A stretch of DNA of 64,000 nucleotides from Urophycis tenuis (Eukaryota > Chordata > Actinopteri > Gadiformes > Phycidae): assembly GCA_036785325.1 (NCBI GenBank), contig JAXIVH010000007.1:4017274-4081273 (forward strand), given 5' to 3'. The notes under the pieces are model-generated. The model was not told the origin of the DNA. It did no database searches and saw nothing but the letters and a program-made list of their open reading frames with translations. Position numbers and translations under genes: made by a program. Below, piece after piece: positions 21,274-31,270 of the stretch. Each line of letters starts with the position of its first letter. Within the stretch, counting starts at the first letter, position 1.

Positions 21274-23027
21274 ATCTGCGCGTCGCATTTAATGAACGTC
21301 TGTATTGATGGTCTACTCTAGACAGTAGAATATTAGATTTGAGGACAAAACAATAGGGTGGGCTAAGGCCTACAAAAGGTCTAACTTCGCCACTGGTTAT
21401 ATTCCTTTCTCCCTTCTCTTTCTTTCATGTGAAATGCTGTTTGAATTTCCAAGATAGAAACACATTGCTGCCCTGGCTCTGTTGTGCCTGTTCTGGCTCC
21501 AGCTCTACGCTCCTCTAGCTCCTGCTGCTCCTCTTCCGACTTCATTGTGAATGATCTCGCAAATAGCGATCAGTTTTTTTTTGTTTTCTTATAGGGGCTT
21601 CTGGGAAATACATGGGGTTGCCTTAATTTATTTTAGAGAGTGAATAAACTTGTGAAACAGAAGTATCGTCATGTAATCCATTGATTACAACAATGTACGT
21701 GTAAACTCTAAACTGTAAACTCTAAATACCAACTATTTAAATTGTAACTGTAACAAAATAGTAACTTAATTTGTATTCTGAATAGGTAACGCTGGAACAT
21801 GTATTCCGTTACTCCCCAACACTGGCTAAGGCAAGATAGACCAAAAAAGGTGATTGAATTATTATAGTCATCATTATTATGGTGAAAATAACAAATATAT
21901 ATATAAAATATTAGTAAAAATATTAATAAAATATACAATGCTTTTGAAGCGTTCATGATTAGCGGGTTTATTTTAATTATTTATTTATTTTTTGAGGTTG
22001 GTTGGGGGCAACATGGCACACAGCAGTTGCTAGCCATGCTGCAACTGCTGTGTTTACACCCAGGTGTGTTTACACAGATACACAAAGGAAAAGGTTTATT
22101 AAAGAGGCCAGGTGTTACAAGCCGAGCAGGTGGTCAATGCTGATATGATGGCTTGTTCTGTGTGTTCCTAGATTGCCCTAGATAAGTCAATGTGGACCAA
22201 GAGAAAACCAGAAACAACAGGAATAGGCACTCATAGTAGTAGTAGTAGTAGTAGTAGCACTTTATTGTCACAGATCTTACACCGCAAAATTAAGCCGTCA
22301 GCCCGTCCGTACATATACAACAATACAAGACAAGCATGGAACCGGTTCACCAACAACATCCATTCATTCCATCCATTTTAGTGAACCATTTCAGTTTTAA
22401 AAGATGGACACTGCCTAGAACTGTCCAATTTCGAGAAAGAAAACAATTGACCTGCCTGTTTGTTGAGTAAAGTTGATGTACATCAAACGGAATCACCTTT
22501 GAAGTAGCCAGGAATTGAACCAGCAACCCTCTAGTTCTGGGCAGTTCTGGGCTTTTCAACCTGAGCATAAACACCTTCAGGTAAGGGTTGTGCCTGGTTA
22601 ACGGGTTGTGGCGCAGTAGAAGGGCCTTGCAAACTGTACAGAGAGAAACCTTCAGGAGTGGTTGGACTCTGGAAAGAGAATTACATATAGACATGTGTTC
22701 AGTTATCTTCAAACTATCTATAGATACCATATTACCATACATTATATATATAGTACCATACATTATATACAAATTGTATAAATGGTAAATAAACATGTCA
22801 ATGGTACAATGGTATTTGGTATATTTTGTTAGAATATTGTATAATACAATATTCTACAATATTCTAACAATATATACCAAATACCATTTTGTTTACATGT
22901 TATATGTGTATCTGTATTCATCTAACATATACAGCTGACATTTAAAATTATACTTTGATTTAATTATCAAAGGTTACCAAATATTGTACGTAGTATTGTA
23001 AGCATGAAGTGTAGGAAATCAGCCTAC
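21274..23027. other. Gene-free repeat debris
   Basis: Pieces recognised here are a hAT MITE end (gttactccccaacactg, to about 21823), a LINE/SINE tail on the minus strand at about 22222-22300 (an agt triplet tail followed by the complement of gtgacaataaagt), a SINE scrap around 22500-22540 (gccaggaattgaaccagcaaccct), and the fold-back listed separately. No exon of the Ig receptor tail could be recognised. Confidence 0.5.
22807..22888. repeat. AT-rich fold-back repeat
   Basis: An arm at 22807-22841 (caatggtatttggtatattt...gaatattgta) pairs with 22855-22888 with one or two mismatches. Inside is a second perfect palindrome (tagaatattgtat / atacaatattcta with one central base). Weaker pairing continues outward to about 22792 and 22901. 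It is probably a small MITE or a fold-back of one. Confidence 0.7.
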
Positions 23028-23074
23028 CTGCTCAATGCTACTGGAACCATGGATTTTCCAGCTTTCTTTACTTT
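23028..23074 (-). CDS. Ig receptor exon 5 (cytoplasmic, tentative)
   Basis: A 47-base segment between a tttttcatttgtaaag acceptor and an AGCAG/GTAGGC donor keeps the frame open (KVKKAGKSMVPVALS) and ends in phase 0. The acceptor choice among nearby AGs is uncertain. The following exon was not found. Confidence 0.4.
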
Positions 23075-26000
23075 CTTTACAAATGAAAAAAAGGACACTC
23101 AATATTATGTGTATTTATGAGAAGCAACATTGTATTTAATGGCAACTGGTGCCAAGTGTGTGACTTACTCTGTTGTACTTTTGTCCTGTAACAGCAGCAG
23201 GATACCACAATGACCACTAAGAAGAGGATCACCAGAATGGGGCATATGATAACCCAATGCACCCTGGATCTTCCATAATCTGTCATAAAAACAGGAACAT
23301 TGAATAACTCTGCACTTATATATCATCAAACAGAACAGTGTCCACTCTGACTATAATGTAGGATGTCGACCTTTAGAATTTACTACATTTCGTTGTCTCT
23401 GTATAATTGTACTCTGCACAATGACAATAAGGTTGAATCTAACCTAAAAAAAAATAATAATAAATAAAAAAAGCTAATTTAAAAATCTTTACATGTATTA
23501 GATTGTAGGTAAGCTGTCACAGCTACTATTTAAGTGTAATTGGTTAGAAATGGGATATACACCCAAATTAACATCAGGGCATTTCGGTCTTTATTTCTCA
23601 GTGTTTACATATGGGAATTAGATTTGTTCTCTGCATTTGACCCATCGTATGGTACATAGGAGCAGAGGGCGGCCATGAAAAGCACCTGGGGAGCAATTTT
23701 GGGTTCAGTGTCTTCCTCAAGGACGCTTTGGCAGGAGGAGGTGGGGCTTGAACCGCCAACCCTCTGGTTCGTGGACGACCTGCTCTAACCACTGAGTCAC
23801 CCATCAGCTCTATTCCCTATTCAGTCATGCATGCACTGAGCCAAATGTAAGTAAATGCTTAATTTTGCATTTGTCTAATAAATTTTATCCTGATCTTACC
23901 ATCTATTGAACACAGCGATGTGATCCTCGTCCTGTCATTAGACCAGCTCACATTGTTGCTATGGTTACAGATGACGATCAAACCATTCAACAGGTAGAGT
24001 TGGAGCACAGCATCGGAGGTCACGACTGATGACGGTGGGTCTCCTCCAGTCTCAGAGCAGGTTTGATCAGTGCACGTGAAGGTGGAGGTTAAAGAGAAGC
24101 CCTGAGTGCTACAGGTCACGGTCACATTACAGGATTCAGGAGACGCAGTCGACACATTCAGGACCACTGGTGATACCTTCTCTGGAACAGGGAGATTTTG
24201 ATAGCATTAGAAAACATACAAACAAACAGCTTGTATTGACTGTCTGGTTTCAGTGTACATACCTTGAACTATGATGTTGTATTCAGCAAGAACTACCTCT
24301 TGTTTTACAACATTTATTGCTTGGTAAAGTCCACTGTCATTCAATCCTAGGTTTTTTATTCGCAAAGAATAGTCTTCTGTTGAAAACTCTGCCTTTCCTT
24401 CATAGAAATTTGTTGTCTGCCCTTGACCAGCATTTATTATAATTTCTGTTTTGTTCAATTTCCAAAAGAAGAGACCTTTGGGTTTCTGTGTTTTGATTTC
24501 CAGTAATCGATCCGTACCCTTCAGCAAAAAACACGCTTTATTATTATCTGTGGACCCTGAAACAAAGAATAAACAAAATAATTACACAAAGTAATGTCAT
24601 AATGTGCATATATTTCTTTGTCCTGCTATCCAGACTCATACAGTAACATAATGTTACCCTATTTGGTAACACTTTATAATGAGTACACACTATTAAGCAT
24701 TAGTAAATAATGAATAAATACTGAATTCATAATGCATGAATACTCATTAGTATGTAGTTTATTAACACAGTTAGGCTATACATGTTTTGCTCATCATTGA
24801 TAAGCACAGTAGTATGTAGTTTATAAACACAGTCATAAATGTTTTACTCATCATTGATAAGCACAGTAGTTATGGATTAGTAAATACTGAATTCATCCTT
24901 TCATGTCCTGATGGCATATTCTGCATTTGACTTTTCTTTTTAGCAGTTTCCTCTTCTGACGCCACTTTATCAGCTTCAAGGCGTTTCTTTTCGAGGTTTT
25001 GTCATTCATAAGCTTCTTTAGTCCGGTGAATCTGCTCATTGTTTTATGCATTTAAAAAACTGTGATGGTTTATGAAAACATCCTATTGTTGTGATCATAT
25101 ATGTTTGGGTTTGGGATGTTTACGGTGAGCTTGCATTCCCGCTCTTACCACGTGGTCAACGTGATGACGGCGGGAGGCGGCTACGCTACGTTAACTTTAC
25201 GAGGAGCAGACGTAGGCCAGACTGGTCAGTGCGGCTATGCTAGAGAGATGGCCAAGTCCCTGTTTAATCGTACAGTCAAGCCGACGCGGGCCCAAAAGAA
25301 AGCCGGTGTGGAGATTGTGGAGATGGAGACATCGGATTCAGCGGCCATCAGCTGCACTAATGGTGAGTATGTTTAATATGTATAATAGTGTTTAATAATA
25401 ATAATAATATGTTTTGCGGGCTAGCTATGCTGGCTAGCTAGCGTTAGCTTGTCAGCAGCTATAAAGGCGTTTGCTCTCGCTCCCCAATAAATGTTACTAC
25501 TGCGAGATATAGAAGGTGTATTATAGAACAAATATATTTATATTATATTATATATACATTACATACCAGGACCACTGACTTGTATAATTAGAATAGACAT
25601 GTGATTTTCAGCCTCCTTTCATATTTAGTAGAGGGGCAATTTGGGCTGAAATATGTGCAACCAGAAACTGAATCTGAATTGTAATTTGAAATTGCATTTA
25701 TTAGATTGGAACTGAAAATTCAGTTCTTACAATTCAAATTCTGTTCTCAAAATTCAATTTCAATTTTCTGTGACAAACATCCGGGTAGTTGAGGCAGAGC
25801 AATCACACAGGATTCCTCTTCAGCCAATAAGGGCAGCTGCCACTGCCTTAGCTGTGTCTGGGGCAGTTGTCACAGCAGTTTCTGGTGGCACAATTTTCAG
25901 CCCATAGGCAATACCTGACAGTTTTATTCTCATCTGTCAGGATGTGCCTGCTATGAACAGTCGTATAATCATAGAAGGCTAAACATCACAGGACATGTCT

Positions 26001-26196
26001 GTTCTGATGGTACAAGTCAGCAATGTAAAGTGCAAGCATGTGGGAGCCTCCCCCAATCATATGTGATGGAGGCTGGACTATATACGGATAGGCCTATATT
26101 GAATAGTAATGAATACTGAACTGAACGTTTATAATGAACAACAACAAAGTCTCATACTGTAGAAACTGAATGTGAGTGTGTGACTCCCAAGCCTAC

Positions 26197-26254
<58 letters not shown>

Positions 26255-26271
26255 TGAGTGAGTGTGTGTGT

Positions 26272-26312
<41 letters not shown>

Positions 26313-26321
26313 GGTGTGTGT

Positions 26322-26384
<63 letters not shown>

Positions 26385-29300
26385 CATGTTGTTGTTTTTT
26401 GTTGTTGTATTTTTACTGAAGAATTCTTTGTTGTCTAAATTGCAGTCCAAAAACCGGATCAGGCCGTGTCCCGGTACAAAAAAATTCTCAGGCTGTGTCA
26501 TTGAGTCTTGAGGCATTGCCAGCCTTTAAATCTCATTCATAAATGCTTTATAAAGCATAGATAGTGCCAACTTTAAATGAGCTCACACAAAATGCTTAAT
26601 TAACGAGTAGTAAGTGCTTTGTAACTGCCTAAATTCATGAATTCCAGCATTACTTAGGTCATCGGTTGGAAATGGAATTTGTGAGTTTTTATAAAACATC
26701 TACTAACACACTCACTAACCATTACTACAGAAGAGTATAACATTAACTATATAACTGTGATTATAAACTACATAGTAATGAGTATTCATGCATTATAAAT
26801 GATGAATTCAGTATTTATTCATGCTCTACTAATGCGTAATAGTGTATACTCATTATAAAGTGTTACCATTTGACCTATACCGTTAGAAATGCTTGGTCAA
26901 TGTCCTATTGAAGGCTTTAACAGAACAGCGCAATACCGTGTCATACTGACAACGTTCTGAAATATACAATCAAATGAAATACAGCAGTTTGTGTTCAACC
27001 TCTTCTAGATTTCACTTTGTTGTCCTACATCAGTGTAATAATTTCTCTAAAGTTATTTAGCTATGATCTTACAGTGCATTACAATCCACACTGCCTGCCT
27101 TGTATGGAGGACTAAAGGTGCCAAAATTAAATAAATAAATACACCCTTAAATGTGTAATTAATTAATTAAAATTGAAATTAAATAATGTAATGTGTCATT
27201 AATTAATTAAAATACCGATTAATTTTATGTTAAAAAAACAAACATATTAATTTTGTAATATATTTTTTAACATATTTAATTAATTTACATTTACATTTCA
27301 TGATTTACATTTCATGATTTACATTTACATTTCATGATCCTGTGTTGCAGTGCTTCATGAATTGTCTAAAGTAAGACTCTAAGGGTAAAAGTACGGCTGT
27401 GTCTCAATCCACGTACTTCCACAAGTACACTTCCGTAAGTGCACTGTGTGCACTATGTACTTACTGATGTAGTGCGTGAATTCCGTCTAAGAAGTACAGT
27501 CTCAAATGAAGCACTCCCGTTTTGCACTTACCGGAAATGGCGATACAAGCGTTCGTTCCCGTATTAGCATTCACGTATAAGCATATCAGCACAAACCGTT
27601 CACAATCGCTAATGACATCTGTCATACATCTGTCTAACAATAAAATGGTAATACATAACGAAAAATAACCACTTTTCGATTGATTTGTAACGTTATATCT
27701 TAGTGGTCTGGACCAACGGTCCACAGGTGTCGTCCGCAATCTTTATCAGATTGTTTTGGAAAGTGCTGGCGTTCCCTCCCCTTCCGTTACGTAGACAAAA
27801 TGGCGACCATTGAGGGTGGAAAGTGTCCAGCGTAGTACACTCAGCTTTTTGACCGTTATGAGTGCACCATCCGGGTACTAGTAGTGTACTGCGTCTTGCC
27901 GCAATTACCAGTGTGAACGCACTATGTACTCAAAAAGGGAAGTTTAAGTGCGCAAGTACGTGGATTGGGACACAGCCTAAGACTCTAACTAAGTTTAGAC
28001 TCTAAACTGTCAAACTCGCCCATCAAAGTCGGTGGGTGGGGTTAACGCTAATCTAGTCTGATCCATTGCTTTGGTCTGACGTAGAGGGCCTGGATAAAGA
28101 AAATGGAGGATCTTCATGCCGGTATCCAGTCCAAAATAAAAGAAAAATGCTTGCAACACCTGGGCATCGAACCCCTAATCTTTGCATTAAAGAGCTATCC
28201 TCTAACCACTACACCATCAGGTCTTAGTAAATGTAAAGCAAGAGTTGACGACTTGGTAATCAGTGATCAGTCTGTAAACTTCAGTTGCTTGGCAACAGTA
28301 AACAAAGAGATCGTATTATTTTTAACTGCTAACTAACAAACCGGTTTATGCGTTCACTGAACAAAGATTCTGGAAATAAAAGACCACTTTTCCATCAGAA
28401 AATTAATCAGAACTGTTATTACCAACCCATAGACAGTAAAAGCCAAAACCTTTCTGATTCCCCATGTTCTCGCGAAAATGGTGTTAATAGCCTTAGCCAC
28501 ACAGATAGACTAAAAATACCAAGGGTACGAATAGACACTCCGAGGAAGTTCTTGGAGTTATTTCCGCACTTTCCGACCAAGATGTTGACTATAGAGTGAC
28601 TGCAAATTTAGAAGAAGTAGTCCACCCCTTCTCTGGTACCAGGGAGCATCAGGCGCAACACACACAGGGACCGGGGCGTTTGGCGTTTGACATATCGAGT
28701 GCAGTTCTGGAGCATCAAGTTCTTAAGGCTGGTTTATGCTTCTGCGTAGGGATTGCGTCGTGATCACGCAATGACCACACCGTTGCTCGGATGCAGTCAT
28801 GAGCCCGTGATACTTCTGCGGAGGGATTGCGTGGGGTTTACGTCTCGAAATGCAATTCATTGCTACACCGGTAGAGGGACCAGAATGACCATTCTGGTCA
28901 TTAAATACGGATTACTAGCGAGTTAAAAAAAAGTTTACAGAAATTAAGGCAAAAGTTATATATATATATGTATAAATGTTGTTGCTAATCAGTCGAAGCA
29001 TTTATCAAGGCGGTGTTTACAAGTGGAAACCGGAAAAGCGATCTCCAGCCAATGGACCAATCACAGCCAAAGCCGCCGCGTTGGGATTGCGTCGCCTCGA
29101 CGCGCGTCTAGGATTTGGGTAGGTGCACGTCGAGGACGTAAAGGGTCCGTAAAGGGTCCGTAAAGGGTCCGCAAAGGATCCGCGGCCCCCCAGCGTCGCG
29201 TCGATGCGAAAGTATAAACGAAGCATAACCCAGCCCAGCCTTTAGTGGGTCACCCGCTGGTCAAATTGCAGCGATGTTCAGAGTGTCAAAGAGCTCTGCG

Positions 29301-29999
29301 TCAATCCATTATCTGGAATTGATTTGCCTTGACTTGATGCGCAGGGTAACCAATCAGGCATTAGGATCCGCCTACCAACTTTGATGGGCGAGTTTGACAG
29401 TTTAGACAATTCATGAAGCACTGCAACACAGGATCATGAAATGTAAATGTAAATCATGAAATGTAAATGTCAATTAATTAAATAGTTGAATGATTATATA
29501 CGTTTTTTTTTTTTTTTTAATCGGTATTTTAATTAATTAATGACACATTTAATTATTTAATTCCAATTTTAATTCATTAATGATGACACATTTAAGACTT
29601 ATTTAATGGTGTATTTATTTATTTAATTTTGGCACTTTTAGTCCTCCATAGCCTTGTACAACTGTAGTTCCGCAGTGCGTCCTGCCTGATATTTTGAGAA
29701 TACTTTGAATATTGAATGCCAAATAGTGAATACGATTTAAAGGTCTAAAATGTTCTGTGTGTTTTTTAGAGTTGCGGTTATACTTTTAATCATCTAACAA
29801 CATAATATTCATCGTAATTAAGTAGGCTATGAGGTTGGACAAAAGCTGTGCCATAAAACGCGTAAAAAGCGCGTACGTTCTAACAATGGAAGCAATGCAT
29901 ATACGCGGATCAGACGCAAATAATTGAAAAGGAGCTTCGGGTTTTACCTTGTAGGCCTACAAAAGAAAGTAGAAACAGAGTCGAGAAAAGCAGACACAT
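23028..29999 (-). CDS. CD2/SLAM-family-like Ig receptor (five exons recognised)
   Basis: Exons on the minus strand are 29999-29948, 24556-24263, 24181-23900, 23279-23169 and 23074-23028. All have AG/GT borders, and the introns after exons 1-4 are phase 1, as is standard for Ig-domain genes. The joined frame gives a 17-residue signal peptide, an IgV-like domain without the usual disulphide cysteines, a Cys-rich IgC2-like domain, a transmembrane helix and a short basic tail. This is the CD2/SLAM plan of a V domain lacking the disulphide followed by a C2 domain. It probably acts at the leukocyte surface in cell-cell recognition. No TxYxxV/I switch motif was found, so later tail exons may be missed or absent. 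Intron 1 (5.4 kb) is full of transposons. kcnj10 lies immediately upstream on the same strand. Confidence 0.72.
23169..23279 (-). CDS. Ig receptor exon 4 (transmembrane)
   Basis: 111 bases between the acceptor ttttatgacag and the donor A/GTAAGT. The translation is a short stalk, then a hydrophobic helix (WVIICPILVILFLVVIVVSC) followed by CCYRTKVQQ, a basic stop-transfer. It joins exon 3 in phase 1. Confidence 0.75.
23385..23445 (+). repeat. LINE 3' tail
   Basis: atttcgttgtctctgtataattgtactctgcacaatgacaataagg is the same tail as at 15665-15715 and ends in an A-rich stretch. It lies in the intron between Ig exons 3 and 4. Confidence 0.6.
23590..23810 (-). repeat. tRNA-derived SINE (V-SINE-like)
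   Basis: The minus strand gives gggtgactcagtggttagagcagg (A box), ggcggttcaagcccc (B box), then a core with ccttgaggaagacactgaaccc and gctccccaggtgc, then atgggtcaaatgcagag. This head-plus-core order is that of teleost V-SINEs. It lies between Ig receptor exons 3 and 4. Confidence 0.75.
23900..24181 (-). CDS. Ig receptor exon 3 (IgC2-like domain)
   Basis: 282 bases from the acceptor cctgttccag to the donor GATG/GTAAGA. The domain has the B-strand Cys in SCNVTVTCSTQG, extra cysteines in TFTCTDQTC, an F-strand Cys in GLIVICNHSNNVSWS, and several N-glycosylation sequons (NVS, NVT, NVSWS). The extra cysteines suit the second disulphide of SLAM-family C2 domains. Confidence 0.78.
24263..24556 (-). 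CDS. Ig receptor exon 2 (IgV-like domain)
   Basis: 294 bases from the acceptor tctttgtttcag to the donor TTCAAG/GTATGT. The V-set signature is present as FFWKLNKTE (C-strand Trp) and LRIKNLGLNDSGLYQA (D-x-G-x-Y). The canonical cysteines are missing, as in domain 1 of CD2/SLAM relatives. Confidence 0.8.
25101..25376 (+). CDS. Exon-like ORF inside the transposon, unrecognised
   Basis: A 91-codon frame includes HVVNVMTAGGGYATLTLRGA, then GQTGQCGYAREMAKSLFN and VEIVEMETSDSAAISCTNG, followed by a plausible splice donor (AATG/GTGAGT at about 25361). Base composition is more GC-rich than its surroundings. I do not recognise the family. It could be the first coding exon of the element's own protein or a captured host exon. 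A short basic, Cys-containing frame (KVKCRICHQDM-like) runs the other way near 24900-25030. Confidence 0.35.
   Translation: MFGFGMFTVSLHSRSYHVVNVMTAGGGYATLTLRGADVGQTGQCGYAREMAKSLFNRTVKPTRAQKKAGVEIVEMETSDSAAISCTNGEYV
26198..26374 (+). repeat. (TG)n microsatellite
   Basis: About 88 dinucleotide units with a few interruptions (gagtgagtgag, tatg, ttgg). Length variation is likely. Confidence 0.97.
26953..27103. repeat. Direct repeat, copy 1
   Basis: About 150 bp from ctgaaatatacaatcaaatg to actgcctgccttgta, repeated at 30345-30502 with about 90 percent similarity by eye. This copy is in intron 1 of the Ig receptor; the partner is just upstream of exon 1. Confidence 0.75.
27395..27977. mobile_element. 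MITE with 23-bp terminal inverted repeats
   Basis: The ends ggctgtgtctcaatccacgta and tacgtggattgggacacagcc are inverted with one or two mismatches. The interior is rich in tagtgcac/gtacac blocks that also pair. taagactctaa is present close to both ends. The exact target duplication is unresolved, so the superfamily is left open. Confidence 0.75.
28151..28222 (-). repeat. tRNA-like sequence (SINE head or tRNA relic)
   Basis: The minus strand contains tggtgtagtggttagagg (A-box) and ggggttcgatgccc (B-box) at tRNA-like spacing. The T-stem has only three good pairs and the acceptor arm is incomplete, so it is not called as a functional tRNA. Confidence 0.45.
28726..29241. mobile_element. Harbinger-like MITE with TTA target duplication
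   Basis: The left end AGGCTGGTTTATGCTTCTGC and right end GAAGCATAACCCAGCCT are inverted, and TTA flanks both (28723-28725, 29242-29244), matching the TWA duplication of PIF/Harbinger. Near the right end, ggtccgtaaa is repeated three times. Related copies or parts occur at 54800-56230 and 62940-63045. Confidence 0.82.
29948..29999 (-). CDS. Ig receptor exon 1 (signal peptide)
   Basis: The minus strand reads MCLLFSTLFLLSFVGLQ followed at once by a donor CAAG/GTAAAA, a textbook signal-peptide exon ending in phase 1. An upstream out-of-frame ATG exists 32 bases earlier. The frame joins exon 2 without stops. Confidence 0.72.
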
Positions 30000-30344
30000 C
30001 TTCTTCGTGTTGAGTTTGAGCGTCTGCCATACATTATACTAGTCATCTGTTCCTTCCGTCACGTCTTTCGTAAATGATCAACCACAGCCAGATGAGGAAG
30101 AGAAAGGTGACACGTATGTTTTGTTTCCCATCCTCTTTATCTATCGTTTCGAACGATGTATCAATAACATTGAAAAATTAAGCATCATATTAAACTTACA
30201 GTTCATGTACTTTTCTTTCATTAGTAATGTTAGAATATTCCATTAACCCTCTATGTGTCAATACATCATACATAATGATGTGCAGGAAAGTGAAAATGCT
30301 ACTGTTTCAAAGGAATTACAGTAGGAAACAAATGCAAACATGAA

Positions 30345-30502
30345 ATCCTGAAATATACAATCAAATGAAATACAGTAGTTTGTGTTCAAGCTGTGCCTCT
30401 TCTAGATTCCACTTTGTTGTCCTACATTAGTGTAATAATTTCTCTAAAGTGCTTCAGCTATGATCTTACAGTGCATTACAGTACACACTGCCTGACTTGT
30501 AA
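30345..30502. repeat. Direct repeat, copy 2
   Basis: Partner of 26953-27103, upstream of the Ig receptor's first exon and downstream of kcnj10. Confidence 0.75.
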
Positions 30503-30690
30503 TGTTGTTCTGTGTGCTGTGTTGAAGACATGATATTAGTTGATGATTTTTAAATCCAAGACATTCTTTTCAATACAGTTTACACATTCCAATGCCATAC
30601 GACTCAGCCAAGGTTTATAGCATCTGGATCAACACATAAATATATTCAATTTAAGATCCATTGATGCATTTTCATGTTTGAAATGTGTGC

Positions 30691-30691
<1 letters not shown>

Positions 30692-30779
<88 letters not shown>

Positions 30780-30790
30780 CGCGTGCGCAC
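30692..30790 (+). repeat. (TG)n / (CG)n microsatellite in the kcnj10 3' region
   Basis: Over 35 TG units ending in gcgcgcgtgcgcgtgcgc, within about 45 bases of the kcnj10 stop codon, so probably in its 3' untranslated region. Alternating purine-pyrimidine with CG steps is Z-DNA-prone. Confidence 0.95.
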
Positions 30791-30833
30791 CTCCCATTAA
30801 TGTGTCGGCCATATAGTGTAAGGTCCCCCTCCG

Positions 30834-31270
30834 TCAGACGTTACTGATGCGTACACTGAGTGGACCGCTGTCCCGGACCCTTCCCTGTTCCTGAGCCCCC
30901 TGCCGGTAGCTCTGCTCCAGGCGGATCTTCTCCGGGTCGGTGCCCTCCGGCACGGACACCACCCTGCCGCCCTGGTAGCCCGGCTGGGGGGGTGGTTGTG
31001 GCGGAGGCGGTGAGGGGTTAGGGTCCGGGGCGGGGGATTTGAAAAACGGCGTGATCTTGGTTTTGGCCACCTTGTCGAAGAAGGCAAAGTCGGCCACATA
31101 CTTCCCCGAGGGGGAGAGGGAGACCACGGGGGGGAACTCGTAGCCCCACAGGATCTCGTCCGGCAGGTAGGAGGTGCGCACCTGGCAGGTGGCCGAGGTG
31201 GGCTCCACCGTGGCACTCAGGATGACCAGCAGCTCAAAGTCGGCCAGGTCGGGGTCTGTCCATCCGCCGC
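30834..31270 (-). CDS. kcnj10: kcnj10 exon 5 (C-terminal domain and stop)
   Basis: The acceptor ctctcaccctcag precedes GWTDPDLADFELLVIL, then SATCQVRTSYLPDEILWGYE and SGKYVADFAFFDKV. A Pro-rich run (PAPDPNPSPPPPQPPPQPG) replaces the short linker of mammalian Kir4.1. DPEKIRLEQSYRQ and RISNV-stop finish the protein. Confidence 0.95.

Larger units (their letters stand above)
24665..26867. mobile_element. 2.2-kb DNA transposon, superfamily unassigned
   Basis: The ends are inverted over about 39 bp with two mismatches: GGTAACACTTTATAATGAGT continues through acacactattaagcattag at the left, with its complement at 26829-26867. ATTT flanks both sides (24661-24664 and 26868-26871), giving a 4-bp target duplication. 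Subterminal repeats (agtatgtagttta...catcattgataagcacagtagt) occur twice near the left end. One exon-like frame (25101-25376) and a TG microsatellite (26198-26374) lie inside. It sits in intron 1 of the Ig receptor. Confidence 0.85.
27105..29648. mobile_element. Long-TIR element with TA target duplication (Tc1/mariner-like MITE)
   Basis: The termini TGGAGGACTAAAGGTGCC and GGCACTTTTAGTCCTCCA are inverted, and the pairing extends about 250 bp inward. It includes the catttcatgatcctgtgttgcagtgcttcatgaattgtcta block and, beyond an insertion, actgtcaaactcgcccatcaaagt. TA lies outside each end (27103-27104, 29649-29650). The left arm is interrupted by a MITE at 27395-27977 and the interior carries a Harbinger-like MITE at 28726-29241. 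No transposase was found. Confidence 0.8.

Noticed and set aside
28151..28222. Functional tRNA gene
   Set aside because: A and B boxes are present, but the acceptor and T stems do not close.
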